The position numbers were made by a program, and so were the translations under genes. The notes below the pieces were generated by a model. The model searched no databases, had not been told where the DNA came from, and worked only from the letters and a program-made list of their open reading frames with translations. This document shows positions 1-7,976 of a stretch of 14,992 nucleotides of DNA, one piece after another; within the stretch, counting starts at the first letter, position 1; each line of letters starts with the position of its first letter. Source of the stretch: GCA-002713455 sp964428745 (GTDB lineage: Bacteria > Fidelibacterota > Marinisomatia > Marinisomatales > TCS55); contig CAYRYZ010000036.1 of NCBI GenBank assembly GCA_964428745.1, forward strand, positions 1 to 14,992, read 5' to 3'.

Positions 1-2010
1 CCAATAGATTCTACTGTAGTTACTGTTGATGGAAAAGCAGCCGTAAATACTAGCGGAGAGGTTTCATTTACACCTACAAAATTAGATACAGCGAAATATG
101 TCTTTCGAGTAATAGTAACTGATCAATGGACATTAAAAGATACCGTGGACATTAATATTAGAGCGATACCCGTAAATGATGCGCCTATTTTGAATTTGGA
201 TCCTATAATCAATACTTGGGCGGGTAAAAAATTAACTTTTCTTGAAGGGGATAGTAGTGAGCATATTAACCTTACTCGATATGCTTACGATGAGGATAAT
301 GATACAACTTCTTTGAAATATGCATTTAGAATTGCATCAACAATACCTGCAAATATTGGATATCCAATTGCAAAACTTGGATTTCTTTCAGACTTTGGAA
401 GTGAGTATAAAAAATCTTTTATTAATAAACTTATAGATGAGTTTCCAGCTTCTACCATTGTTCAAAAAAATAATTCTTTTTTGATCTATTCAGGTAATAT
501 TGACGAGTTTAAAGATCCAATTAAAGTTGACTCTCTTAGAACAACTGATTCATTATTTACGTGGATTATGCCAACCGATACTACAAGTTTAGATACAAAT
601 TATTACACTGAATCAGAAATGTTGGTCGAATTCTCTGTGATCGATCCTGAAGGTTTAATCGGTAAAGATACCGTTACTTTTGTCATTAATCCCATAAATG
701 ATAAGCCTGTATGGACTGGAGTCAGAGATACGGTTGTTAAAGAGAATGATTCACTTCTAATTGATTTTGCAAATTATTTATATGATGTAGATGATTCAAC
801 ATTGACCATTACTATTGAGCCCAAAACCTTTGCTAGTAATGTAACACTTGATTCTTCTAAAATGAGCGCGGAAGCAGCTAAAACTTTTATACCTACGAAG
901 ACTTCTTATCAATTCCAGAGTCAAGCACGTAAAGATACAGTAAAAATTAAACCGCAACCTTTATGGTTCGATTATGAGAATGGAAAACCACGTAAAGGTT
1001 TGTGGAATCCATTAGATACATTAAGTAACCAAATAAAATTTGTAATTACGGCCGCTGATGATGAAGGTGCATCTGCAACAGATTCATTTATCGTCAAAGT
1101 CCAGCGTGTACCACGTCCTGAGATCCGCATGTACGTTGTCCAAAACAATGCGTTCACCAACTATTACGAGGTATTCCTCGTTGATTCGTTGGGGAAAACC
1201 AAGGACATTACACTAGAAGTTCAGTCAACAGCTGTGACACTGGACACAGCGGCCGCATATACTTATGTTGGACATTATAATTTTCCAACAGAGGGGAATT
1301 ATATTTTTGAAGTTAGCGCAAAGGGTTTTGTAGGTGATACGGTAATCACCAAACCTGTTGCTCTTAGTTTAGCTAAAATGTATGGAAGGTGGAGTGGAAA
1401 AAGTGTTGATGGTCAATTTCAAGTTATTGGTCAAAATGGATCTGTTGATTTTGATCAATCGATTATGATTCTGGATTCAACTTTATTTGAACCATATTTT
1501 AACGATAGAGCGTCTTATCTTCTCGGTAATGAGTCATATCGATTCAATAAATCAGTTGAGATATCACTACCAGGAGAACAAGAAACAGCGATCTATAGTC
1601 GATCTATCGGTAGTGGCTGGGTTGAATTACCATCTATCACTGAAGGAAGCCGAGTATTAGCGTATACTGAAAAAATGGGATATTTTAGAATAGGGCCTAA
1701 AACATTAATTGTTCCTGGCCAAACAAGTCTTCAACAAAATTATCCAAACCCGTTTAATCCAGCTACGACAATTGAATATGATCTAGGTTTTGTTGATGGG
1801 CCATACCAAAAAGTAAATATTACAGTATATGATATTTTAGGAAGAAAAATCAAATTATTAGTTAATGAGGAACAAAGTATAGGTCGTTATCAAGTTAGGT
1901 GGGATGGTAAAGACCAAAACGGTGTTCCAGTGTCTTCTGGAATTTATTTTGTTAATTTACTTACTGATATGGGACGCAGTAAAACTAAGAAGGTTATGTT
2001 AATGAGATGA
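1..2010 (+). CDS. C-terminal part of a large secreted cadherin/Ig-like repeat protein with FlgD-like sorting domain (5' truncated)
   Basis: The frame is open from the first base, so the gene begins outside the window; the GTG at 145 is only an internal codon. The visible 669 residues contain tandem Ig/cadherin-like modules marked by 'VNDAP' (about residue 58) and 'NPINDKP' (about 230), both typical linkers of such repeats. A less recognisable region follows at about 400-570. The last ~95 residues are a FlgD-like Ig domain: 'NYPNPFNP' at 580-587, then '..YDILGRKI..', '..WDGKDQNG..', '..SSGIYFV..' and a basic end. This is the C-terminal module used for type IX-type (Por) sorting in FCB-group bacteria, so I infer a cell-surface or secreted adhesin-like protein. 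Its stop overlaps the next start (ATGA). Residues coded by about 1091-1260 use markedly GC-richer codons than the rest. The exact ligand or role cannot be read from the sequence. Confidence 0.85.
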   Translation, partial: PIDSTVVTVDGKAAVNTSGEVSFTPTKLDTAKYVFRVIVTDQWTLKDTVDINIRAIPVNDAPILNLDPIINTWAGKKLTFLEGDSSEHINLTRYAYDEDNDTTSLKYAFRIASTIPANIGYPIAKLGFLSDFGSEYKKSFINKLIDEFPASTIVQKNNSFLIYSGNIDEFKDPIKVDSLRTTDSLFTWIMPTDTTSLDTNYYTESEMLVEFSVIDPEGLIGKDTVTFVINPINDKPVWTGVRDTVVKENDSLLIDFANYLYDVDDSTLTITIEPKTFASNVTLDSSKMSAEAAKTFIPTKTSYQFQSQARKDTVKIKPQPLWFDYENGKPRKGLWNPLDTLSNQIKFVITAADDEGASATDSFIVKVQRVPRPEIRMYVVQNNAFTNYYEVFLVDSLGKTKDITLEVQSTAVTLDTAAAYTYVGHYNFPTEGNYIFEVSAKGFVGDTVITKPVALSLAKMYGRWSGKSVDGQFQVIGQNGSVDFDQSIMILDSTLFEPYFNDRASYLLGNESYRFNKSVEISLPGEQETAIYSRSIGSGWVELPSITEGSRVLAYTEKMGYFRIGPKTLIVPGQTSLQQNYPNPFNPATTIEYDLGFVDGPYQKVNITVYDILGRKIKLLVNEEQSIGRYQVRWDGKDQNGVPVSSGIYFVNLLTDMGRSKTKKVMLMR

Positions 2011-2723
2011 CGTATTATCTTAAAAAAACTGGATTAACATTAATAGTTTTATTGGGACTATTTTCAATTGATGCTTGTCGGAAAAAATACATTGCTACTT
2101 CTGAGGATATGGCACAACATGGTTGGGTCTTGTATATAGATAAGGATTATATTAATAGTAACTCTTGGTTTCGGGATGCTACTGTAAAAGATAGCGAATG
2201 GAAAGATGCATACAATGGGTTGGGATGGTCATACGCTCAGTTAGCTGGTGCAACTGCTCAACACGCTTTATTGGATAGTGGTATTTCTAACTTTGTAAAT
2301 GGTCTTAAAAAACCTATAGAGGAGTGGGAAGCAACCGATGACGAAGGTAATATTATAGATGTGCAAGCAGAGATTCTAGCTGGCTTAACATTTTCCTATC
2401 ATGCCAAAGGAAAAGATTCTAAAGTTATTGAATATGGATCTGCATTTTTAGATTCGACTACATTTAATGATGAAGGTTTACCCGCTCCAAATTGGTATTT
2501 TTCTCATGATCTAGATTCATTGTTGAATTATTTGGATGTAAGAATTACTATGGCTGCTTCATATTTTGCAGAAGGCAAATTTGATTCTAGTGTCATCCAA
2601 GTTTCTGTTATACTAGATTCATTAAAGTCAGCTGAAACACCTGTAACAGATACAACACTGGTTGGTCGGAAAAAGATCGCAGAACAAATCAAGTCACTCC
2701 AAGAATATCTTAGAACTCGGTAG
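2007..2723 (+). CDS. TPR-like lipoprotein, function unknown
   Basis: The protein has 238 residues. A short basic start (KK at 6-7), a hydrophobic run and Cys24 after 'SIDA' form a plausible lipoprotein signal with a weak lipobox (Asp at -2). The mature part shows at least three helix-pair stretches of TPR type, at about 62-100 ('YNGLGWSYAQLAG'), 114-150 ('ILAGLTFSYHAKG') and 172-210 ('RITMAASYFAEGKFDSS'). Each has the small/aromatic spacing expected of tetratricopeptide-like repeats. The ATG overlaps the stop of the upstream surface-protein gene by 4 nt, which implies translational coupling. The tadA start follows only 2 nt after the stop. A periplasmic or outer-membrane-anchored scaffold role is inference, and the specific family is not recognised. 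Confidence 0.75.
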   Translation: MTYYLKKTGLTLIVLLGLFSIDACRKKYIATSEDMAQHGWVLYIDKDYINSNSWFRDATVKDSEWKDAYNGLGWSYAQLAGATAQHALLDSGISNFVNGLKKPIEEWEATDDEGNIIDVQAEILAGLTFSYHAKGKDSKVIEYGSAFLDSTTFNDEGLPAPNWYFSHDLDSLLNYLDVRITMAASYFAEGKFDSSVIQVSVILDSLKSAETPVTDTTLVGRKKIAEQIKSLQEYLRTR

Positions 2724-2725
2724 CA

Positions 2726-3184
2726 ATGAAAATTGATCACTCTATTTGGATGAAGCAGGCTCTAATCCAAGCACAAAAAGCATTTGAAGCAGAAGAAATT
2801 CCAATTGGAGCAATTGTTGTTCATAATGGTAAAATAATTGGTCGTGGATATAATCAACGTGAGCAGTTAAATGATCCAACTGCACATGCTGAAATCATTG
2901 CAATTACAGCAGCTGCCAATACAATTGGGGATTGGCGCCTTAATAACTGTTCTTTATATGTTACTAAAGAACCTTGCCCAATGTGTGCTGGCGCAATTAT
3001 TAATTCAAGATTGGAAATGGTTATTTTTGGTACATATGATGAGGAATCGGGTTGTTGTGGCTCTCTGTACCAACTTTGCGGAGACCCGAGGTTTAAAACC
3101 AAAGTAGCAGTAAAAGGGGGCATCTTAGAGAAAGAGTCCCTCTCTCTGATTCAAGATTTTTTTAAAGTCCGGAGAGATAACTAA
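2726..3184 (+). CDS. tadA: tRNA-specific adenosine deaminase TadA
   Basis: This 152-residue cytidine-deaminase-fold enzyme would deaminate A34 of tRNA-Arg(ACG) to inosine in the cytoplasm. The zinc and catalytic signature is complete: H54-A-E56 (Zn ligand and proton-shuttling Glu) and P83-C84-P-M-C87 with the following 'AGAI' (two Zn-binding cysteines). The N-terminal 'EIPIGAIVV' and 'GRGYNQRE' stretches and the 'DPTAHAE' context match TadA rather than free-nucleoside deaminases. The length is normal for the family (about 150-170). It lies 2 nt after the TPR-like lipoprotein gene and 13 nt before a small lipoprotein gene, so it is probably co-transcribed with exported-protein genes of unrelated function. 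A cytosine or guanine deaminase is the alternative, but the loop sequences favour TadA. Confidence 0.93.
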   Translation: MKIDHSIWMKQALIQAQKAFEAEEIPIGAIVVHNGKIIGRGYNQREQLNDPTAHAEIIAITAAANTIGDWRLNNCSLYVTKEPCPMCAGAIINSRLEMVIFGTYDEESGCCGSLYQLCGDPRFKTKVAVKGGILEKESLSLIQDFFKVRRDN

Positions 3185-3197
3185 CAAAAGGAGATAG

Positions 3198-3637
3198 ATG
3201 ATGAAAAAACTATTAACAATATTCATTCCTATATGTCTTTTTATTGGATGCGAAGATGAAGCAAAGGAAGCGACAGCTTGCGCGGATATATTAGCTAATA
3301 TGGAAGCTAATATGGATGCTGCAAATGCAAAATTTGAAAATGACCCCACTAAGGAAAATTGTGATGCGATTGCTAAGTTAGCTCAGGAAATATACGATTG
3401 TATGCCTGCCGGACCTGACAAAGATGAACTGAAAGAAGGNNNNNNNNNNNNNNNNNNNNNNNNNNNNNNNNNNNNNNNNNNNNNNNNNNNNNNNNNNNNN
3501 NNNNNNNNNNNNNNNNNNNNNNNNNNNNNNNNNNNNNNNAGGAAATATACGATTGTATGCCTGCCGGACCTGACAAAGATGAACTGAAAGAAGGGCTTGA
3601 TCAAATCAAAGCATCTTGTAGTTCATTATTTGGTTAA
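3198..3637 (+). CDS. Small Cys-rich lipoprotein, interrupted by a (probably false) 100-N assembly gap
   Basis: A strong AAAGGAG precedes two adjacent ATGs at 3198 and 3201. The second, spaced 7 nt from it, is the better start. A lipoprotein signal ends 'LFIGC' (Cys18 counted from 3198). The remainder is helical and acidic, with four further cysteines at 28, 55, 68 and 89, which could form two disulfides in a helical hairpin. As written, the frame breaks across the N run at 3440-3539: it is frame 3 before the gap and frame 2 after it. The last 55 bases before the gap (3385-3439) are identical to the first 55 after it (3540-3594). Collapsing that overlap gives a single intact reading frame of 94 residues ending at TAA 3635-3637. 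No known family is recognised. Confidence 0.8.
3385..3594 (+). repeat. Exact 55-bp direct repeat flanking the N gap (probable unmerged contig overlap)
   Basis: The copies at 3385-3439 and 3540-3594 both start AGGAAATATACG and end GAACTGAAAGAAGG, and they are identical throughout. Because 55 is not a multiple of three and the repeat ends exactly at both gap edges, an unmerged overlap is far more likely than a true tandem duplication in the gene. Confidence 0.9.
3440..3539. other. Assembly gap (100 N)
   Basis: There are exactly 100 N, the conventional placeholder for a gap of unknown size. It is flanked by an identical 55-bp sequence on both sides, so the contigs most likely overlap and no bases are missing. 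Confidence 0.98.
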
Positions 3638-3663
3638 AAAATAATATTTTTTGCCTTGTTTTG

Positions 3664-3751
3664 GGAGAGATGGCAGAGCCTGGCTGAATGCGCCGCACTC
3701 GAAATGCGGTATACCTTTTAGGTATCGGGGGTTCGAATCCCTCTCTCTCCG
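3664..3751 (+). tRNA. tRNA-Ser(CGA)
   Basis: This is a class II tRNA of 88 nt. The acceptor GGAGAGA (3664-3670) pairs with TCTCTCC (3744-3750), and the discriminator is G3751. The anticodon stem CCGCA/TGCGG (3693-3697 / 3705-3709) encloses the loop CTCGAAA with anticodon CGA at 3700-3702, which reads UCG. A long variable arm ATACC-TTTTA-GGTAT (3711-3725) is diagnostic of Ser/Leu/Tyr. The T-arm has the TTCGAAT loop at 3732-3738. The 3' CCA is not encoded (CTA follows), so it must be added enzymatically. It stands between two lipoprotein genes, 26 nt after the first. Confidence 0.97.
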
Positions 3752-3773
3752 CTAAAAAAGAAAGTTTATAAAT

Positions 3774-4757
3774 ATGATCAAACGTACAATTCAATTAATG
3801 CCTTTAATGTTGATACTTATTTCTTGTTCAAAAGATATATCTATTGATGGATTAAAAGGGGAAGATGGAGTGGCTATTCATCCAGAATCAGGTGACGCTT
3901 ACTCTGGCAAAGCTTATTTGAATTTTTTTGATGGTACTGTTCGAATGAAAGGTCAGTATAAGGGTGGAATAAAAACTGGAAATTGGAAATATTATATTCA
4001 GGGACATACTGATCGATATTATAATTTGAAATTTATTGATGGTGAGATTGCTTCTGTTAATTATCATGATGGCGATGAACAGTGGGCTGGTACCCCAATC
4101 ATGCACAAAGATTCTGTTATTGCAAATGGAACTTATTTGGCTCAAACTGGTGATAGTGAATATAATTTTAATTTATCACCCGAAGTATTTGTTCAAATGA
4201 TTGATAATAGTTCTCATGGTCGATTAACAAGGTGGTGGGGAAATGGAGAAGTATATTCCGAGGGTAATTATACATACGGCAAAAAACAGGGAAAATTTAG
4301 CTGGTGGTATGAAAGTGGCGGTCTAAAGGAAACGCGATTTTGGAATGACGACAAACCTGCAGGGAACACAACTCAATGGTATGAAAATGGAAAAAAATAT
4401 GCTGAAGGCACGTATAAAAAGGGGATGTTGCATGGCCAGTTAATCTGGTGGTATGAAGATGGGCAGAAAAAAGAAGAAGTAAATTTTCTTCAAGGTGAAA
4501 GGGACGGATTTGCCTGGTGGTGGTACCCAGATGGTGCTAAAAAAGGTGTTGCAGACATTTCAAATGGTTTGGGGAAAATAACTTTGTTTTCTCTAGATGG
4601 TACACACACGAAACAATATGAAGTGATGGAAAATCAAATTTTTTGTTCTTCTGGTGAGATCTTGTTTTCTATAGATCAAGTATCAACGAATGCTCCAATG
4701 CCTATTGGCGACGGTACTTGCGACTGTGCTGATTGCTCGGATGAACCAAGTAATTAA
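3774..4757 (+). CDS. MORN-variant (YwqK-like) repeat lipoprotein with Cys-rich tail
   Basis: The protein has 327 residues. The signal sequence ends in the lipobox 'LISC' with Cys18, so export and lipid anchoring are expected. Five consecutive repeats of about 24 residues run from 149 to about 266, each starting with Gly and carrying the pattern W-W/Y-Y-x-x-G (for example 'WYENGKKYAEGTYKKG'). A weaker copy lies near 45-75. These are MORN_2-type repeats, as in the widely distributed YwqK-like family, forming an extended beta-hairpin sheet. The C-terminus is unusual: Cys316, Cys318 and Cys321 sit in an acidic tail 'CDCADCSDE', and one more Cys-Ser-Ser lies upstream near residue 290. There is no clear Shine-Dalgarno; the ATG was chosen because it gives the complete signal peptide. 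The label 'antitoxin' often attached to YwqK homologues is not supported here. Confidence 0.82.
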   Translation: MIKRTIQLMPLMLILISCSKDISIDGLKGEDGVAIHPESGDAYSGKAYLNFFDGTVRMKGQYKGGIKTGNWKYYIQGHTDRYYNLKFIDGEIASVNYHDGDEQWAGTPIMHKDSVIANGTYLAQTGDSEYNFNLSPEVFVQMIDNSSHGRLTRWWGNGEVYSEGNYTYGKKQGKFSWWYESGGLKETRFWNDDKPAGNTTQWYENGKKYAEGTYKKGMLHGQLIWWYEDGQKKEEVNFLQGERDGFAWWWYPDGAKKGVADISNGLGKITLFSLDGTHTKQYEVMENQIFCSSGEILFSIDQVSTNAPMPIGDGTCDCADCSDEPSN

Positions 4758-4838
4758 ATTCGAATATTATATTTTTGTTGATTTTATATAGTCGGTTGTG
4801 ATTCCTTACTCAGAAGGGTTATTTTCAAATATATTCTT

Positions 4839-6035
4839 ATGAGAAAAATTCTTTTATCATTTATTTTATATATATCAGCTTTATTTGCTGACGATCACAC
4901 TATTGCTGTTCTTGATTTTAGTGGAGAGGGAATCCATACAGATGAATTAAAATCTTTGAGCGAACAGTTCCGTATAGAATTGCTAAAAATGGATACTCTA
5001 CGTGTTTTAGATTATTCTGACATGCTTTCACTTCTTGGTGATTATGGATATGACTCTAAGCCTTGTTTTACAATTGAATGCGGTGTGATAAGTTCAATGC
5101 TTTTAGAACAAGAGTGGGCTGTTTCTGCCCATATAGCAAAAATTGGAGATGCATTCGTATCTGAAGGTAGATTAATCGAATCAAAGACTGGCCGCGTCAT
5201 AAATGCTGTGACGTACGATCATGAATTGTCGATTGAAGGTTTAAAAAATCGCGGTATGCATAATTTGGCGGAACTAGTCATGTCAAAACGTATACCAATC
5301 GAAGTTCATCAAAGACAAAACTTAGTATATATTAAAACTAAACCGACAGGAGCTTTAGTTCGCGTAGGACGTGATACACTTAATGGAAATACACCAATGG
5401 CACTAGATAGAGTAATTTTGGAAAGTCGCCCCGTTATTTTATTAAAAGAAGGTTTTGAGCCATATAAAATAAATCAGATGCCAGAAGATGATTCTGATAT
5501 AATTTATATAGAACTTCAACATCTTGTGCCTCAAATAGGTCATTTATCATTTTCTGATCCTGTTCCGAATGGTATTATGATAGTTTCTTTAGATAATGAC
5601 GATCGATTTCTTATTGATGAAGGTGCTACTCTATTTAGAGACCTTGGAGCAGGTAATTATTTTTTGGAATCAGCGGATTATATTGTAATTAATAATAAAT
5701 TTAATATTAAGCATAGACGTACTACGCAAATCAAACCAGTATATCATGAAAAATCTGAGGTCAGATTAAAAAGAGATCGTTATAAACGAAATAGGAATAT
5801 CATGATTGGTATGCTAGGTACAAGCCTAGCTTATAGAACATATCTTTATTTTCAAACTGAGAATATCTACAATAAGTATTCGTCATCGATAGAAGATGGT
5901 GATAACCGACACAAAAAAATTGAAATGCTTGATAAGAATAAACCTACAGTTGATATTTTATCGGGTATAATTATTTTTCCCGTAGTTTATTATCATGCGA
6001 AGTATTTGCAGATGGATCGTTGGTTAAAACAATGA
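4839..6035 (+). CDS. CsgG-like N-domain / PEGA-domain envelope protein
   Basis: The protein has 398 residues and a cleavable signal peptide (about 1-17, ending 'LFA'). The mature N-terminus 'TIAVLDFSGEGI' is the beta-alpha start typical of the CsgG/TolB-N-like domains found in FCB-group proteins. It is followed by the 'CFTIECG' pair (about residues 77-82), which resembles the C-x-T-x-E-C motif common in that family. A PEGA domain follows at about 161-215 ('YIKTKPTGALVRVG..NGNTP..'), then a more divergent PEGA-like segment at about 233-290. The C-terminal third has a basic patch and two hydrophobic segments (about 317-338 and 371-390), compatible with a membrane anchor. The stop overlaps the next start by 4 nt. 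I infer an envelope-associated sensor or assembly protein acting with the lipoprotein encoded next. The substrate is unknown. Confidence 0.75.
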   Translation: MRKILLSFILYISALFADDHTIAVLDFSGEGIHTDELKSLSEQFRIELLKMDTLRVLDYSDMLSLLGDYGYDSKPCFTIECGVISSMLLEQEWAVSAHIAKIGDAFVSEGRLIESKTGRVINAVTYDHELSIEGLKNRGMHNLAELVMSKRIPIEVHQRQNLVYIKTKPTGALVRVGRDTLNGNTPMALDRVILESRPVILLKEGFEPYKINQMPEDDSDIIYIELQHLVPQIGHLSFSDPVPNGIMIVSLDNDDRFLIDEGATLFRDLGAGNYFLESADYIVINNKFNIKHRRTTQIKPVYHEKSEVRLKRDRYKRNRNIMIGMLGTSLAYRTYLYFQTENIYNKYSSSIEDGDNRHKKIEMLDKNKPTVDILSGIIIFPVVYYHAKYLQMDRWLKQ

Positions 6036-7975
6036 TTAGAAAACTTTTATTTATATTACTTATTTTAATAAGCTGTGAGGACAAAAAGAGGATATGGGAC
6101 AATCCCTACGATCCACGCAGCGATAGAAGTCTTTGGTCTCCAGATGAACTTGAAGCTAAACAAAAATCTAAGGATATGATTCAGCTTAATTGGCTTAGAA
6201 AAGGTCGTGAATTTGATGGATTTCGGGTTGAAAAGAGCGTTGATGGAGAAACATGGAAAGATTCTGTTGCTACTTTAGGTAACTATGTCAATAAATGGGT
6301 AGATACTTTGGATATGAAACTCGTTGTGAAAGACTCATTAAATAAAGGGTCTGTAGAATATTCTTATAGGGTTTATGCTTTTGCAGATACCAATGAGTCT
6401 GATAAAGCTACGGTAAAGTATAAACCGTTGATGCCAGGTCCTCCAAAACCAGTCGATATTACTTCTGTCAGCTATACTCATATTCCAACAAAAAAACTTA
6501 CTGTTAAATGGGAGAAACTATCTCAAGGCAGTTTTAAATCATATCATCTCCACCATTTAATTGAAGGATCAACTGATACATCTATTATTTCAATTAATGA
6601 CATAGATTCTATCTCTTATGATATAAATATATTTGATCCTACTGTAGCAAATAATTATTGGATATCCGCCGAGGATACCACAGGATTATATACACTTGGT
6701 AAATCTATGGCAAATATAATTGATGAAGTTCCTAGCTCAGTGAAATTAGATACCATCACCCATAAACAGGGAAATTTTCAATTAAGTTGGAATGTTACCG
6801 ATATCAATGATTTCAAACATTATGATATACAAGATAGTAATGCTAGTGTTGCTTCATGGACATCAATAAAGGTTATTAATGATCAAAATCAAAATAATGC
6901 TCAATTGGGGATTAGTAATGATGTAGAGAATTATTACCGTGTATTAGTATCGGATGTATGGAATCAGACGTCAGCTTCTAATATTAAAAGTGCAACATCC
7001 TATAGGAAAATAGTTAAAATGAATGAATTAAGTGAGGTTGGTGATACGGTTATGATTATGAGCATTGGACCTACTTTAGACTATAGTCATTTTATCTATA
7101 AGGATGTAAATAGGGTGGACGTTAAAGGATATTTCCCCTTTTGGATACAAGGTGGTGAAAAAATATTTTCTTTTACCGTTGGTAATGCGGGCTTTCTTAT
7201 TGATCAAGATGGAAAGAATCCCACTTTAATTCAAGGTTTAAATCCTGAAAATATTGCTTTTTCATCAGATGGGAAAGAAGCGGTCTTCTCGGCTGTAGAT
7301 CACAATATTTATACTGTAGACTTAAAGGACGATCTTGAGATAAAAAGAAAATTAACTACTATTACTAATAATGAATGGTATGGTGACCCTGAATTTGTCA
7401 ATATAGATGGTACGAAGGACTCACTAATTATGTATTGGCAAGACAAGTTCAAGTATAATAATAATATCGGAGAGGCCAATATCTATTGGATGGATGAATT
7501 TGGTAATCTAGTTAAGCAATTAACTAAAGCTGCCAATGGTGATCGATTAATTATGCCTAGGATGTCCCCTGATGGCGCAAAAATTCTTTATTATAAAGAA
7601 GATGATGGTTTATATGTTATGAATCCATCCGATGAAGAAGGTGTTGCCGTTACAACAAATAGTAGCAATGTTAAGGTTTTACCTGAAAATAGCAAATATT
7701 TTAGGAATATTACATGGGCTCCCAATAGTGAAAGAGCTGTTTTTTGGACCTATAATAATAATTCATATTTTTCATATGTGTTTGAGAGAAGTACAGGTAA
7801 AGCTAGACTTTTACAATCGGGCGCTCGTTTTGCTAGTTGGTATGATAATAATACAATCACTTATAGAAGTGAATCTGCAAATAAAATGTTCATGATTAAT
7901 GTTACAAGTAATTCTATTGGCGATCCTGTATTAGTATATGATTCTCCATGGGTAGATCTACAGCCAAGGCAGTGA
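6032..7975 (+). CDS. Lipoprotein with fibronectin-III-like modules and a PD40/TolB-like propeller
   Basis: I place the start at ATG 6032, which overlaps the upstream TGA (ATGA), rather than at TTG 6020. It gives 647 residues with a compact lipoprotein signal ending 'LILISC' (Cys15). The mature start 'EDKKRIWDNPYDPRSD' resembles the N-P-[FY]-D-P segment of many FCB-group lipoproteins. Residues of about 30-320 contain three Fn3-like beta-sandwich modules ('LNWLRKGREFDGFRVEKSVDG', 'LTVKWEKL..', 'LSWNVTDINDFKHYDIQ'). About 325-647 looks like a beta-propeller with PD40 motifs: 'AFSSDGKEAVFSA' and 'RMSPDGAKILYY'. Such propellers bind proteins or peptidoglycan-associated partners, as in TolB. Translational coupling to the PEGA protein suggests that the two act together at the envelope. 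It lies 1 nt before the thioesterase start. Confidence 0.78.
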   Translation: MIRKLLFILLILISCEDKKRIWDNPYDPRSDRSLWSPDELEAKQKSKDMIQLNWLRKGREFDGFRVEKSVDGETWKDSVATLGNYVNKWVDTLDMKLVVKDSLNKGSVEYSYRVYAFADTNESDKATVKYKPLMPGPPKPVDITSVSYTHIPTKKLTVKWEKLSQGSFKSYHLHHLIEGSTDTSIISINDIDSISYDINIFDPTVANNYWISAEDTTGLYTLGKSMANIIDEVPSSVKLDTITHKQGNFQLSWNVTDINDFKHYDIQDSNASVASWTSIKVINDQNQNNAQLGISNDVENYYRVLVSDVWNQTSASNIKSATSYRKIVKMNELSEVGDTVMIMSIGPTLDYSHFIYKDVNRVDVKGYFPFWIQGGEKIFSFTVGNAGFLIDQDGKNPTLIQGLNPENIAFSSDGKEAVFSAVDHNIYTVDLKDDLEIKRKLTTITNNEWYGDPEFVNIDGTKDSLIMYWQDKFKYNNNIGEANIYWMDEFGNLVKQLTKAANGDRLIMPRMSPDGAKILYYKEDDGLYVMNPSDEEGVAVTTNSSNVKVLPENSKYFRNITWAPNSERAVFWTYNNNSYFSYVFERSTGKARLLQSGARFASWYDNNTITYRSESANKMFMINVTSNSIGDPVLVYDSPWVDLQPRQ

Positions 7976-7976
7976 T

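Noticed and set aside
145..147. GTG at 145 as the start of the first gene
   Set aside because: The frame is open back to base 1 and encodes the same kind of Ig-like repeat, so the gene is simply cut by the window.
3636..3652. A/T-only palindrome (A6-TAATA-T6) after the small lipoprotein stop
   Set aside because: It has no GC stem and therefore is not a convincing intrinsic terminator. In AT-rich DNA it may arise by chance.
3606..3794. Minus-strand 62-residue frame containing 'AEREGFEPPIPKRYTAFRVRR'
   Set aside because: It is the antisense of the tRNA-Ser gene, a well-known source of spurious protein predictions.
3774..4757. Toxin-antitoxin function for the MORN/YwqK-like protein
   Set aside because: It is a lipoprotein with no toxin gene beside it; the antitoxin name is inherited from database labels.
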